From assembly GCA_947502495.1 (NCBI GenBank), contig CANNAC010000006.1, forward strand, positions 152,462 through 216,461: 64,000 nt of DNA, in the 5' to 3' direction. Every line of letters starts with the position of its first letter. Within the stretch, counting starts at the first letter, position 1. This document shows positions 17,557 to 26,735 of this stretch, one piece after another. This DNA is from an uncultured Flavobacteriaceae bacterium (GTDB lineage: Bacteria > Bacteroidota > Bacteroidia > Flavobacteriales > Flavobacteriaceae). The notes beneath the pieces are model-generated. The model was given only the letters and a program-made list of their open reading frames with translations. It was not told where the DNA came from and did not search any database. The position numbers were made by a program, and so were the translations under genes.

Positions 17557-19788
17557 TTGAAAAAATTCCCAACATACAAACAAGCAGAATCAAAAGACTG
17601 TGGACCAACATGCTTAAAAATAATAGCGAAGCATTATGGTAAAACACTATCTGTAAATCAGCTTAGAAATATTAGCGAAACTACCAGAGAAGGTAGCAGT
17701 TTACTTAATTTAAGTGATGCTGCCGAAACGGTTGGTTTTAGAAGTTTGGGAGTGAAGTTAACTTTAGAGGAATTACAAAAAGCACCACTACCTTGTATTC
17801 TACATTGGAACAAGGATCATTATGTGGTGCTTTATAAAATAAAAGGCCCATCTTCCGTCTTCCCAAAAGGAAGAAACCAAAAAAAAAACATCTATTATAT
17901 TTCCGACCCTGCACATGGATTAATAACCTATACAAAAGAAGAATTTTTAAAATTTTGGATTGGTAACAATGCTACAGAAACGACACAAGAAGGTATTGCA
18001 TTACTATTAGATCCTACACCAAAGTTTTACAATAATGAATTTGACGAAGATGAAGAACAAAAATTCAACTTCACCTATCTATCCAAATACCTATACAAGT
18101 ACAAAAGCTTTATTATTCAACTATGTATTGGTTTATTAGCTGCAAGTTTACTACAGTTAGTAGTGCCATTTTTAACCCAAAGTGTTGTAGATGTCGGTAT
18201 AGAAAACAGAGACCTCAACTTTATCTACCTTATTCTATTTGCCCAAATTGCTTTATTTATTGGTAGAACAGGAATAGAGATTGTTAGAAGCTGGATTTTA
18301 TTACATGTAAGTACTAGAATAAACATTTCGTTAATTTCCGATTTCTTTATCAAATTAATGCTACTTCCTATCTCCTATTTTGATGTAAAAATGACAGGAG
18401 ATTTATTACAACGTATTAACGACCATAAACGTATTGAACAAATACTAACTACCTCATCGTTAAATGTACTTTTTTCTATGGTAAACTTTATAGTATTCAG
18501 TTTTGTACTGTGCTATTATAGTTTACAAATATTTACCATTTTCGTTGTAGGAAGTTTTCTGTATTTTCTATGGATTAAAATATTCCTAAAAAAACGTGCG
18601 ACTCTAGATTACAAGCGTTTCTCGGCCATGAGCCAGGAACAAAGTACGGTTATCGAGCTTATAAACGGTATGCAAGATATTAAACTGCATAATGCCGAAA
18701 AACAAAAACGCTGGGCATGGGAACACACACAAGCAAGACTATTTAAAGTATCGATAAAAAGTTTAGCATTAGAGCAAACCCAAAGTGTTGGTTCTTCTTT
18801 TATCAACGAATTAAAAAATATTTTTATCACTATTTTATCTGCCAAACTAGTAATAGATGGCGAGATAACGCTAGGTATGATGCTTGCTATTTCATATATA
18901 GTCGGACAATTAAATTCTCCGGTGCAACAACTTATCAATTTTGTAAGAGAACTACAAGACGCTAAGATCTCCTTAGATCGTTTAAGCGAAATCCATAATA
19001 TGGATAATGAAGAAATCGATCCACAAAATAAAATTCATGACGTCCCAAAAAGTGGTTCTATTTCCATTAAAGAGCTAACCTTTTCTTATACGGGTAGCGA
19101 TATTGAAGTATTAAAGGATTTAAACCTTAATATTCCCGCGAACAAAACCACTGCTATTGTTGGTACCAGCGGAAGCGGAAAAACCACATTAATGAAATTA
19201 CTTTTAGGCTATTACAAACCGAACGAAGGTGATATTTTAATAGATAAGTTTTCATTACAAAACATTTCTCAAAAATCATGGAGAGACCATTATGGTGTGG
19301 TCATGCAAGAAGGCTATATTTTTAATGACACCATTGCAAATAACATTGCTATTGGAGAAGACACTGTAGATAAAAAAAGATTAGCACACGCTATTGAGGT
19401 TGCTAATATTAGAGAATATATAGAATCACTACCTCTTTCTTATAATACTAAAATTGGTGCAGAAGGAACAGGCTTAAGTACCGGACAAAAACAACGTTTA
19501 TTTATTGCAAGAGCAGTTTATAAAAATCCGGATTACTTGTTTTTTGATGAAGCAACTTCCGCATTAGATGCAAATAACGAAAAGGTAATCATGGAAAACC
19601 TAAACACCTTTTTTCAAGATAAAACTGCAATCGTAATTGCACACCGATTAAGTACCGTAAAAAACGCACACCAAATTGTGGTTTTAGAAGACGGCAAAAT
19701 TGTAGAAATAGGAAATCATACAGCATTAGTAGCAAAAAAAGGAAATTATTATAACCTGGTTAAAAACCAGTTAGAATTAGGAAATTAA
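17557..19788 (+). CDS. Peptidase-containing ABC transporter (PCAT) for double-glycine peptides
   Basis: A 743-residue exporter from a TTG start. Residues 1-150 form an active C39 peptidase: Cys15 (SKDCGPTC), His88 (KDHYVVL) and Asp117 (YISDPAHG). It is followed by six membrane helices (about 180-470) and an ATPase domain with Walker A GTSGSGKTT, signature LSTGQKQR and Walker B YLFFDEATSALD. PCATs cut the leader after Gly-Gly and export the core peptide. Two precursor genes lie before it and three after it, with HlyD in between, so the five peptides are its expected cargo. The C39 domain carries a short insertion between His and Asp (GPSSVFPKGRNQKK). Confidence 0.95.
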   Translation: MKKFPTYKQAESKDCGPTCLKIIAKHYGKTLSVNQLRNISETTREGSSLLNLSDAAETVGFRSLGVKLTLEELQKAPLPCILHWNKDHYVVLYKIKGPSSVFPKGRNQKKNIYYISDPAHGLITYTKEEFLKFWIGNNATETTQEGIALLLDPTPKFYNNEFDEDEEQKFNFTYLSKYLYKYKSFIIQLCIGLLAASLLQLVVPFLTQSVVDVGIENRDLNFIYLILFAQIALFIGRTGIEIVRSWILLHVSTRINISLISDFFIKLMLLPISYFDVKMTGDLLQRINDHKRIEQILTTSSLNVLFSMVNFIVFSFVLCYYSLQIFTIFVVGSFLYFLWIKIFLKKRATLDYKRFSAMSQEQSTVIELINGMQDIKLHNAEKQKRWAWEHTQARLFKVSIKSLALEQTQSVGSSFINELKNIFITILSAKLVIDGEITLGMMLAISYIVGQLNSPVQQLINFVRELQDAKISLDRLSEIHNMDNEEIDPQNKIHDVPKSGSISIKELTFSYTGSDIEVLKDLNLNIPANKTTAIVGTSGSGKTTLMKLLLGYYKPNEGDILIDKFSLQNISQKSWRDHYGVVMQEGYIFNDTIANNIAIGEDTVDKKRLAHAIEVANIREYIESLPLSYNTKIGAEGTGLSTGQKQRLFIARAVYKNPDYLFFDEATSALDANNEKVIMENLNTFFQDKTAIVIAHRLSTVKNAHQIVVLEDGKIVEIGNHTALVAKKGNYYNLVKNQLELGN

Positions 19789-19823
19789 ATATCAGGTTGA
19801 GCGCAATCGAAACCTTTTATGTG

Positions 19824-19857
19824 AAAAAAAAAAAAAAAAAATCCTGCATGCGCAGGA
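19824..19857. repeat. 18-nt A run followed by short palindrome (TCCTGC/GCAGGA)
   Basis: A homopolymer of 18 A at 19824-19841, then TCCTGC, ATGC, GCAGGA. The palindrome is a member of the dispersed TTCC[C/T]GC family. A run of this length is prone to slippage. On the minus strand the pair would look like a terminator, but no minus-strand gene ends here. Confidence 0.6.
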
Positions 19858-19869
19858 ATAGAAAACATT

Positions 19870-19918
19870 CTCTCGCGAGGAATAGACACAAACCTGGAGT
19901 GTCTTTAAATGATCGAGG
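19870..19918 (+). promoter_or_regulatory. Structured leader copy 3: hairpin plus pseudoknot
   Basis: The 5' hairpin is TCTCTCGCGAGGA (19870-19882). Stem 1 is AGACAC 19884-19889 with GTGTCT 19899-19904. Stem 2 is CCTGGA 19893-19898 with TCGAGG 19913-19918, and pair 4 is a G-G mismatch. The connecting loop is 8 nt rather than 7. The distance to the ATG is 28 nt. Confidence 0.68.
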
Positions 19919-19945
19919 CAAACTTAATTTATACATATTTTTATT

Positions 19946-20110
19946 ATGAAAAATTTAAAAAATTTAGGAAAAGCTTTAACTAAAGCAGAACAAAAAACTA
20001 TTAATGGAGGATGGAGACAATTTTGTTGGAAAGGAAGTTCATGTAGAATAGTAAGCACAAGTTGTTGGGAAGTTCAATGTCAGCCAGATTATACTGACCC
20101 AATTTTCTAA
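19946..20110 (+). CDS. Double-glycine-leader peptide precursor C (4 Cys core)
   Basis: 54 residues. The 22-residue leader is identical to that of peptide A. The 32-residue core is the shortest of the five (WRQFCWKGSSC... to DPIF) and has four cysteines (FCWK, SSCR, TSCW, VQCQ) and three tryptophans. It lies between the exporter and HlyD genes. Its leader is preceded by an untranslated structured element and followed by a strong hairpin. The gene is short enough to be missed by most gene callers. Confidence 0.85.
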   Translation: MKNLKNLGKALTKAEQKTINGGWRQFCWKGSSCRIVSTSCWEVQCQPDYTDPIF

Positions 20111-20119
20111 TTAGACTTT

Positions 20120-20155
20120 AAGAGAGTAAAATTTTAATATTTTACTCTCTTATTT
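20120..20155 (+). terminator. Rho-independent terminator after peptide C
   Basis: A 13-bp stem AAGAGAGTAAAAT/ATTTTACTCTCTT followed by TATTTATT. Confidence 0.8.
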
Positions 20156-20175
20156 ATTAATATTTACAATAAAAA

Positions 20176-21465
20176 ATGTCAAAAAAACTAGAAGAAATAG
20201 AATTACGTAGCGAGCAAGTACAAGACATATTATCTTATGTACCACATTGGATGATAAGGTATGGCAACCTCCTATTTTTAGGTTTAATCCTTTTGTTCTT
20301 TAGTTTAAGTTATCTAATAAAATATCCAGATGTAATTGCTACCGAAGCATTATTAACCACTAAAATACCACCCGAAAAACTAATCGCACAAAGTACTGGT
20401 AAACTGGAAACCATTTTAATAAAAGAAAATGATTTGGTGATTAAAAACAGCCCTTTAGCGGTTATAGAAAACACTTCTAACTTTGAAGATGTTTACAGAT
20501 TAAAAGCCATTATAGATACTATAAAGGTGAATACCAAATCCTTTAATTTCCCTGTACATGAATTACCTGTTTTGTTTTTAGGAGATATTGACACCCAATA
20601 TGCTTTATTTGAAAACAGCTACCTTCAATATACATTAAACAAAGACTTAAAACCTTTCTCTAATGAAGCATTGGCTAATAAAAATTCTATTTCCGAATTA
20701 CATAGAAGACTTCAAAATGCCAACCAACAATTAACGTTACATCGTTCTGAATTAAGTCTGAAAAAGATAGACTTAGAACGCAACAAAACATTATTTAATA
20801 AAGGCGTAATCTCTAAATTAGATTTAGATCAAAAACAAATAGAATATCATCAAGCCGTTGGTAATATAAAAAGTTTTGAATCTTCCATTTCTCAAATACG
20901 GGAATCTATAAGTAATGGAAACAAATCTTCTAAAGGCACAGAAATAAATAGAACCAAAGAAGAAATGATGCTATTAAAAAGTGTCATTCAATCGTTCAAG
21001 CAACTTAAAAAAGCTATTAAAGACTGGGAAACGCAATATGTATTAAAATCGAATATAAATGGAAAAGTAGCATTTTCTAATTACTGGAGAACGAACCAAA
21101 CCGTAAATCAAAACGATCTAATCTTTACTATTATCCCAACAGAAAGCTCCACATTTATTGCAAAGTTAAAAACACCAGCTACTAATTCTGGAAAATTAAA
21201 AGTAGGGCAAAACGTTAATATTAAATTAGAAAACTATCCAGAAGCTGAATTTGGAACCTTACAAGCCAAAGTAAATCACATCTCACTGGTTCCCGATAAA
21301 GAAGGTTTTTATATCGTATTAGCCGAATTGCCAGAAAATTTAATAACCTCTTATAAAAAACCAATAGACTTCAAACAAGAAATGTCTGGTACTGCAGAAA
21401 TTATAACCGAAGACCTACGCTTAATGGATCGGTTTTTCTACCAAATAAAAGACATTTTTAAATAA
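20176..21465 (+). CDS. HlyD-family membrane fusion protein of the peptide exporter
   Basis: 429 residues. One membrane helix near residues 30-50 (LLFLGLILLFFSLSYLI) is followed by a periplasmic adaptor: a biotinyl/lipoyl-like half (KLIAQSTGKLETILIKENDLV), a long coiled coil with a 'LFNKGVISKLDLDQ' hairpin tip, and a beta-barrel domain (SSTFIAKLKTPATNSGKLKVG). It joins the PCAT to an outer-membrane channel; no TolC gene is in the window, so that component must come from elsewhere. The gene is flanked by peptide genes C and D. Typical for NHLM/bacteriocin-type exporters in Bacteroidota. Confidence 0.92.
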   Translation: MSKKLEEIELRSEQVQDILSYVPHWMIRYGNLLFLGLILLFFSLSYLIKYPDVIATEALLTTKIPPEKLIAQSTGKLETILIKENDLVIKNSPLAVIENTSNFEDVYRLKAIIDTIKVNTKSFNFPVHELPVLFLGDIDTQYALFENSYLQYTLNKDLKPFSNEALANKNSISELHRRLQNANQQLTLHRSELSLKKIDLERNKTLFNKGVISKLDLDQKQIEYHQAVGNIKSFESSISQIRESISNGNKSSKGTEINRTKEEMMLLKSVIQSFKQLKKAIKDWETQYVLKSNINGKVAFSNYWRTNQTVNQNDLIFTIIPTESSTFIAKLKTPATNSGKLKVGQNVNIKLENYPEAEFGTLQAKVNHISLVPDKEGFYIVLAELPENLITSYKKPIDFKQEMSGTAEIITEDLRLMDRFFYQIKDIFK

Positions 21466-21473
21466 AACATGCG

Positions 21474-21521
21474 CTCTCGCGAGGAATAGACACAAACCTT
21501 GAGTGTCTTTAATGATCAAGG
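21474..21521 (+). promoter_or_regulatory. Structured leader copy 4: hairpin plus H-type pseudoknot
   Basis: The 5' hairpin lies around CTCTCGCGAGGAA (21474-21486). Stem 1 is AGACAC 21488-21493 with GTGTCT 21503-21508. Stem 2 is CCTTGA 21497-21502 with TCAAGG 21516-21521, fully paired. Connecting loop TTAATGA. The distance to the ATG is 27 nt. It begins 9 nt after the HlyD stop, so it is probably co-transcribed with HlyD. Confidence 0.75.
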
Positions 21522-21547
21522 CAAAATTAATTTATAATCTTTATATT

Positions 21548-21754
21548 ATGAAAAATTTATTAAATTTAAGTAAGCCTTTAACAAAAGAGGCACAGAAATC
21601 TATTTTAGGAGGTACATACCCTGCAACTGTATGTAAAGCAACCTGTAATGATGGTAGTATTGTAACAGTAGCAAGTTGTTCTGTACAAGGGTGTGGTGAA
21701 GATTCTAGTGGTGCGAAAAGTTGTAGTTGTGGTCACGCTGGACCTTTAGGTTAA
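21548..21754 (+). CDS. Double-glycine-leader peptide precursor D (6 Cys core)
   Basis: 68 residues. Its leader is the most diverged of the five (MKNLLNLSKPLTKEAQ + KSILGG) but keeps length 22 and the Gly-Gly. The 46-residue core starts TYPATVCKATCNDG and has six cysteines, including a SCSC pair and ending GHAGPLG. Ser/Thr/Gly-rich and small, it fits a disulfide-locked exported peptide. The start is the conserved MKN; a longer upstream frame reads through the pseudoknot and has no conserved sequence. Confidence 0.87.
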   Translation: MKNLLNLSKPLTKEAQKSILGGTYPATVCKATCNDGSIVTVASCSVQGCGEDSSGAKSCSCGHAGPLG

Positions 21755-21866
21755 ATTATCTAGTAGTAGCTAATACTTATATTTTAAATTTAACCATCTT
21801 ATTTATTGAGGTGGCTTTATTTTAAATAACATTGGTTTATTTTAAATAAAAACACTATTAATTACT

Positions 21867-23330
21867 ATGAAAAAAAACGAAAAATCAACATTTTTTTTAT
21901 TACTGATCACAATTCTTGTTGGATTTTTAAATTGTAAGCAAAAAACAGAAATATCAAAAAAAGAAAGCATAGCAAAATCAGTTTTTTTATTTCCGGAACA
22001 AACTAGTGACACTATAATAAAATCGGTACTACTAGATGAAACTAATGTTGAGTATACCAATAAACCATTTTTACTAAAATCTAAAAATGAAAATTTAAAC
22101 TTAAGTTTCAATCTAAAAACCCCAAGGCTATTTAGGTTTTATAGTTTTGAACCTATGTCCAATCCATTCATAATTTATGTTACACCAGGAGACACACTTA
22201 GTTATAGATTAGAAAAACAAGTAATTGTTTTTAAAGGTACTAATGCAGCACACTATAATTTTTTTAAAGAACTTTATGATTTAAAGTTTGAGTATATTAA
22301 ATATGATGAGAAATTAGGTGTTTTAGATTTTAAGAAAATCAAAAAAAAAGAATATCAAAAAAGATTAGATTTTTTAGAGCAATATGTAAATAATAAACAA
22401 ACTTCTATTTCTTTTTATAAAAAAATAAAAGAAGTTTTAAGATTTCAATATCTAAGTGGAATAATGAATACAAACATATTCCCTAAAGGAACAATAACTA
22501 ATTATACAGAATACCTTGAAGATATAACTATTGAACTGTTTAAAAGAAATGATCAAGATGATAATTTGTATTTTCAGTTAGCTTTAACCAACTATCTTAA
22601 AATTATAACAGATAATAATAATAATAATAATAATTCAAAAGAAGCATTAGAATATCAATTAGACTTAATTAATCAAAATTTAAAAGGTAAAACTAAAGAA
22701 TATGCTATTACAAAAATGATTTTTGAATTTAATAATCATTTAAATATTAAAGATATAAACTATCTAAAAGATAAAATAAAGTTCTATTTACCCCAAATAA
22801 ATGTAGAAGACTATAGAGCTGTAATAAATAGAATTTTTAACCAAATAAATAAAATTAACAACTCCTTAAGTGATGAAATCTTTAATTCAATTGTATTGGA
22901 CATAGATGGAAACAATATTACTTTTAAAGATGTTTTAAATAAACAAGGAGACAGAATTAAAATTATTGATTTTTGGGCAAGTTGGTGCGCACCATGTATA
23001 AAGGACATTAAAGAAAGTTACTTATACAGACAAAGGTTAATTAAAGAAAAAAATGTAGAATTTCTTTATTTTTCAATAGATGAAAAACAAGATAATTGGA
23101 GAAAAAAAGTAAGTGAATTAAAAAGGTTTGGAATGAACAAAGATCAATACCTAATTACGGACAAAAATAATGCAGCTATAAAAACTTTTTTTAATTTTAA
23201 CACTATTCCACATTATGCAATTCTAGATAATAAAAACAATGTGTTTCTAATAAACTCTCCTTCTCCAAGTGATACTTTAGAACTTAATGCTATTATAAAA
23301 AAGATTGATTCATTGAATATTATACAATGA
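21867..23330 (+). CDS. TlpA-like thioredoxin lipoprotein in the peptide cluster
   Basis: A 487-residue envelope lipoprotein. The signal peptide has a lipobox ending at Cys23 (ILVGFLNCKQK). An N-terminal beta domain (about 40-120) of the kind found before TlpA domains is followed by a helical middle and a C-terminal TlpA/AhpC-type thioredoxin with WCAPC at Cys374-Cys377 and the cis-Pro in FNTIPHYA. It may reduce or isomerise disulfides of the exported peptides, as the partner of the VKOR-Trx oxidase upstream. Residues about 250-256 are a run of asparagines coded by an AAT trinucleotide repeat. It lies between peptide genes D and E on the same strand. Confidence 0.85.
   Translation: MKKNEKSTFFLLLITILVGFLNCKQKTEISKKESIAKSVFLFPEQTSDTIIKSVLLDETNVEYTNKPFLLKSKNENLNLSFNLKTPRLFRFYSFEPMSNPFIIYVTPGDTLSYRLEKQVIVFKGTNAAHYNFFKELYDLKFEYIKYDEKLGVLDFKKIKKKEYQKRLDFLEQYVNNKQTSISFYKKIKEVLRFQYLSGIMNTNIFPKGTITNYTEYLEDITIELFKRNDQDDNLYFQLALTNYLKIITDNNNNNNNSKEALEYQLDLINQNLKGKTKEYAITKMIFEFNNHLNIKDINYLKDKIKFYLPQINVEDYRAVINRIFNQINKINNSLSDEIFNSIVLDIDGNNITFKDVLNKQGDRIKIIDFWASWCAPCIKDIKESYLYRQRLIKEKNVEFLYFSIDEKQDNWRKKVSELKRFGMNKDQYLITDKNNAAIKTFFNFNTIPHYAILDNKNNVFLINSPSPSDTLELNAIIKKIDSLNIIQ
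22612..22636. repeat. AAT trinucleotide microsatellite inside the TlpA-like gene
   Basis: GATAATAATAATAATAATAATAATTC codes for a string of Asn in the helical middle domain. In-frame repeat changes would only alter loop length. Confidence 0.8.
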
Positions 23331-23400
23331 ATTTATTTTATTGAAGAATTGCGTTAAAATAGTTAAACACAATAAAGTTAGCATCAACTGTTTAAAATAC

Positions 23401-23449
23401 TCTCTCGCGAGAAATAGACACAAACCTTGAGTGTCTTTAATGATCAAGG
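23401..23449 (+). promoter_or_regulatory. Structured leader copy 5: hairpin plus H-type pseudoknot
   Basis: The 5' hairpin is TCTC, TCGC, GAGA (23401-23412). Stem 1 is AGACAC 23416-23421 with GTGTCT 23431-23436. Stem 2 is CCTTGA 23425-23430 with TCAAGG 23444-23449, fully paired. Connecting loop TTAATGA. The distance to the ATG is 28 nt. Confidence 0.75.
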
Positions 23450-23476
23450 CTCATTTAATTTATAAATATTTTTATT

Positions 23477-23659
23477 ATGAAAAATTTAAAAAACTTAGGT
23501 AAAACTTTAACTAAAGCAGAACAAAAAGAAGTTAATGGAGGAAAAAGACTTATGGAATGTTCCTCAGACAGTGATTGTGGTACAAACAACACATGTTCAG
23601 AATCTTCTTTCTCGAAAGTAATTTGCTATCAAAACGCTTGTATGTTAGTTGCATGCTAA
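23477..23659 (+). CDS. Double-glycine-leader peptide precursor E (6 Cys core)
   Basis: 60 residues. The leader MKNLKNLGKTLTKAEQ + KEVNGG ends in Gly-Gly after 22 residues. The 38-residue core starts KRLMECSSDSDCG and has six cysteines, the last at the C-terminus (MLVAC). The spacing is similar to small disulfide-rich (knottin-like) peptides, but no family is recognised. It is the last gene of the cluster and is closed by a strong terminator. Confidence 0.88.
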   Translation: MKNLKNLGKTLTKAEQKEVNGGKRLMECSSDSDCGTNNTCSESSFSKVICYQNACMLVAC

Positions 23660-23668
23660 ACAAAAAAA

Positions 23669-23700
23669 AGCAAGTATTGAGATTAAATACTTGCTTTTTT
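23669..23700 (+). terminator. Rho-independent terminator closing the peptide cluster
   Basis: A stem AAGCAAGTATT/AATACTTGCTT followed by six T. Confidence 0.88.
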
Positions 23701-23796
23701 ATTTACTATTTAAAACTAGTTTTTAAAGTTTCATTCTGAGCTATAGAAGCTATTTATTATATAAGAAGCTAACACTAGCTCAATGGTTAGAATAAC

Positions 23797-23832
23797 AAAA
23801 AAAGCCTTTCCGAATCTGGAAAGGCTTTTTTA
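23797..23832. terminator. Rho-independent terminator of valS (bidirectional)
   Basis: A stem AAAAGCCTTTCC/GGAAAGGCTTTT with A and T runs on both sides, 22 nt after the valS stop on the minus strand. Confidence 0.88.
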
Positions 23833-23853
23833 TATAATAGGAGTTCTAAACTT

Positions 23854-26490
23854 TTACTTCAAACTAGCCAAACTACTTTTTAGCGTCTCTATTTTAGCCA
23901 AAGCATCTGCTTCTTTTTTACGTTCGTTTGCAATCACTTGTTCTGGTGCTCCTGCAACAAAACGCTCGTTAGATAGTTTCTTTTGCACCGATTTAAGGAA
24001 ACCTTCGGTATACCCTAATTCTTCGGTTAACTTTTTAATTTCTGCTTCTATATCTATTGCGCCATCCATTGGAATAAAATATTCGTTAGATTTTACTCTA
24101 AACGTTAAAGCGCCTTCTACAGGTTCTTTTACATATGCTATAGCTTCTAGGTTTCCTAGTTTTGCAATTACAGCATCAAATACGGTATTTACATTTTCGT
24201 TATTGATTACCGAAAAACCAATAGCATCTTTAAACGCAATGTTCTTTTCTTTTCTAACGGTTCTTATTCCCGAAATTACTTCCGAAGCAAACTCAAACTG
24301 AGAAATAATCTCTTGGTTTACTGGTTTTACTTCTGGCCATTTTGCAATGATTAATGCTTCTTCTGGAGTACGCTCTGCAATATACTGCCAGATATCTTCT
24401 GTCAAGAATGGCATAAATGGATGTAATATTTTTAAGTTGTCTTCAAAAATAGCCATCACTTTATTATAAGTAGCTGCATCAATTGGTTGTTGATATGCTG
24501 GTTTTACGATCTCTAATAACCATCCGCAGAAATCATCATAAATCAACTTATAAATAGACATTAAAGCATCGCTTAGTCTGTATTTACTAAAGTGATCTTC
24601 AATTTCTATTAATGCAGTACTAAACTTCGCTTCGTACCAATCTAAAGCAATTTTACTAGAGTTTGGTTGTTCTATCGTTTCGCTAACTTCCCATAAATTG
24701 GTTAAGTTAAATGCATTCCATATTTTGTTTCCAAAACCTTTTCCTTGTTGGCAAAGTGCTTCGTCAAACATTAAATCATTTCCTGCTGCACTACTAAATA
24801 ACATTCCAACACGAACACCATCTGCACTATATTCTTCAATTAGCTTTAAAGCGTCTGGTGAGTTTCCTAGAGATTTACTCATTTTACGACGTTGCTTATC
24901 ACGTACTAAACCGGTTAAGTATACATTATTAAATGGCTTTTCGTCTTTATACTCATAACCTGCAATAATCATACGAGCAACCCAAAAGAATAAAATATCT
25001 GGTCCAGTTACTAAATCGTTAGTAGGATAGTAATATTTAATTTCTTCGTTTTCCGGATTACGAATACCATCAAAAACAGACATTGGCCATAACCAGGAGC
25101 TAAACCACGTGTCTAAAGCGTCGGTATCTTGACGTAAATCTTCCGCTTTTAAATCTGCTTTCCCGGTTACTTTTTGTGCTTTCTCTACCGCTAATTCGAT
25201 AGTTTCAGCAACTACAAAATCTTCTTTTCCATCGCCATAGAAATAGGCAGGAATTTGTTGTCCCCAAAGTAATTGACGAGAGATATTCCAATCGCGAATA
25301 TTCTCCATCCAGTGACGATAGGTATTTTCAAATTTCTTCGGAAATAATTTAATTTCCGCATCTTCCCCTAAAACAGCTTCAATTGCTGGCTTTGCCAACT
25401 CTTCCATTTTTAAGAACCATTGATCACTTAATCTTGGTTCTATTACTGCTTTTGTTCTTTCTGAAGTTCCTACTTTATTTATATGTGTTTCCGTTTTAAC
25501 TAAAACACCTGTTGCTTCTAATTCTTTTACTACATTTTTTCTTGCTACAAATCGGTCTTGACCTTCAAATTGCAATCCGAAGCTATTTAAACTAGCATCT
25601 TCATGAAAAATATCGATCACTTCTAATTGATGCTTATCCCCAAGATTTTTATCGTTTTCATCATGCGCTGGAGTTACTTTTAAACAACCAGTACCGAATT
25701 CTACATCTACATATTCGTCTTCAATAATTGGGATTACACGATTACAAATTGGTACAATCGCTTTTTTTCCACGTAAGTGTGCAAAACGTTCGTCTTCTGG
25801 ATTGATACAAATTGCGGTATCCCCAAAAATAGTTTCAGGTCTTGTAGTAGCGATAGTTAATGTATCGTCGCTTCCTTCAATTTTATAATTGATATAATAA
25901 AGATTTCCTTGACGTTCTTCATGAATTACTTCTTCATCAGAAAGCGTTGTTTTTGCTTCCGGATCCCAGTTTACCATGCGGTAACCTCTATAAATCAATC
26001 CTTTTTCGTGTAAATCCACAAAGACTTTAATTACAGCTTCCGACATATCGTCATCCATTGTAAACTTGGTTCTGTCCCAATCACAAGAACATCCTAACTT
26101 TTTAAGTTGCTCTAATATTACACCTCCATATTCTTCGGTCCATTCCCAAGCATGTGCTAAAAACTCTTCTCTTGTTAAATCGTTTTTGTCTATTCCTTGC
26201 TCCTTCAATTTAGCAACAACTTTCGCTTCTGTAGCAATAGATGCATGATCTGTTCCAGGAACCCAACACGCATTTTTACCCAACAAACGTGCATGACGTA
26301 TAAGAACATCTTGTATAGTATTGTTAAGCATGTGTCCCATATGTAAAACTCCCGTGACATTTGGTGGCGGAATCACAATGGTATATGGCTCTCTTTCGTC
26401 TGGTGTGGAATGAAAATATTTATGTTCTGTCCAGTAGCTGTACCACTTACTTTCTACACTATTTGCATCATATTTTGATGGAATGTTCAT
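23854..26490 (-). CDS. valS: Valyl-tRNA synthetase
   Basis: 878 residues from the ATG at 26490 ([20 protein letters not shown]). An 11-codon upstream extension exists, but related proteins begin at this Met. It is a class Ia synthetase that charges tRNA-Val with valine and edits threonine. The HIGH motif is HMGH at residues 50-53 ([14 protein letters not shown]) and the KMSKS motif lies in [10 protein letters not shown]. The sequence [11 protein letters not shown] belongs to the catalytic domain. The C-terminal coiled coil ([22 protein letters not shown]) is characteristic of ValRS. Monocistronic. Confidence 0.97.
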   Translation of the reverse strand: MNIPSKYDANSVESKWYSYWTEHKYFHSTPDEREPYTIVIPPPNVTGVLHMGHMLNNTIQDVLIRHARLLGKNACWVPGTDHASIATEAKVVAKLKEQGIDKNDLTREEFLAHAWEWTEEYGGVILEQLKKLGCSCDWDRTKFTMDDDMSEAVIKVFVDLHEKGLIYRGYRMVNWDPEAKTTLSDEEVIHEERQGNLYYINYKIEGSDDTLTIATTRPETIFGDTAICINPEDERFAHLRGKKAIVPICNRVIPIIEDEYVDVEFGTGCLKVTPAHDENDKNLGDKHQLEVIDIFHEDASLNSFGLQFEGQDRFVARKNVVKELEATGVLVKTETHINKVGTSERTKAVIEPRLSDQWFLKMEELAKPAIEAVLGEDAEIKLFPKKFENTYRHWMENIRDWNISRQLLWGQQIPAYFYGDGKEDFVVAETIELAVEKAQKVTGKADLKAEDLRQDTDALDTWFSSWLWPMSVFDGIRNPENEEIKYYYPTNDLVTGPDILFFWVARMIIAGYEYKDEKPFNNVYLTGLVRDKQRRKMSKSLGNSPDALKLIEEYSADGVRVGMLFSSAAGNDLMFDEALCQQGKGFGNKIWNAFNLTNLWEVSETIEQPNSSKIALDWYEAKFSTALIEIEDHFSKYRLSDALMSIYKLIYDDFCGWLLEIVKPAYQQPIDAATYNKVMAIFEDNLKILHPFMPFLTEDIWQYIAERTPEEALIIAKWPEVKPVNQEIISQFEFASEVISGIRTVRKEKNIAFKDAIGFSVINNENVNTVFDAVIAKLGNLEAIAYVKEPVEGALTFRVKSNEYFIPMDGAIDIEAEIKKLTEELGYTEGFLKSVQKKLSNERFVAGAPEQVIANERKKEADALAKIETLKSSLASLK

Positions 26491-26616
26491 ACTTTGGAAT
26501 AGTTTTTGAATAATATTATGCAAAAGTACTTATAATTTATATTTTGAAAAATATTAATGGGGTTTAATGTACCTTTAAGCCTAAAGTTTATGTTAAGATT
26601 TGTGCATTACATCCAT

Positions 26617-26624
26617 TATTTTTG
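26617..26624 (+). promoter_or_regulatory. Possible -7 box (TATTTTTG) for the DUF1573 gene
   Basis: Matches TAnnTTTG, with TTTG at 26599-26602 upstream (14 nt apart, shorter than usual). It lies 111 nt before the start codon, implying a long leader. Confidence 0.35.
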
Positions 26625-26735
26625 CAGAATGTCTGAAAAGTAAGTAGATTTACAATAGAGTCCAAAACAAAAACAACGCAAACATCTAATAATTAAAGGT
26701 GTGCGATTTAAAATAAAAATAATTTAAATTAAAAA

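Noticed and set aside
19824..19841. Poly-A run as phase-variable promoter
   Set aside because: No promoter element or reading frame depends on its length here; it may only be a weak terminator or spacer.
20176..21465. An outer-membrane TolC partner for the exporter
   Set aside because: None is present in the window.
16874..23449. CRISPR-like array or recombination sites
   Set aside because: The five repeats are hundreds to thousands of bases apart, each directly before a start codon, with whole genes as spacers.
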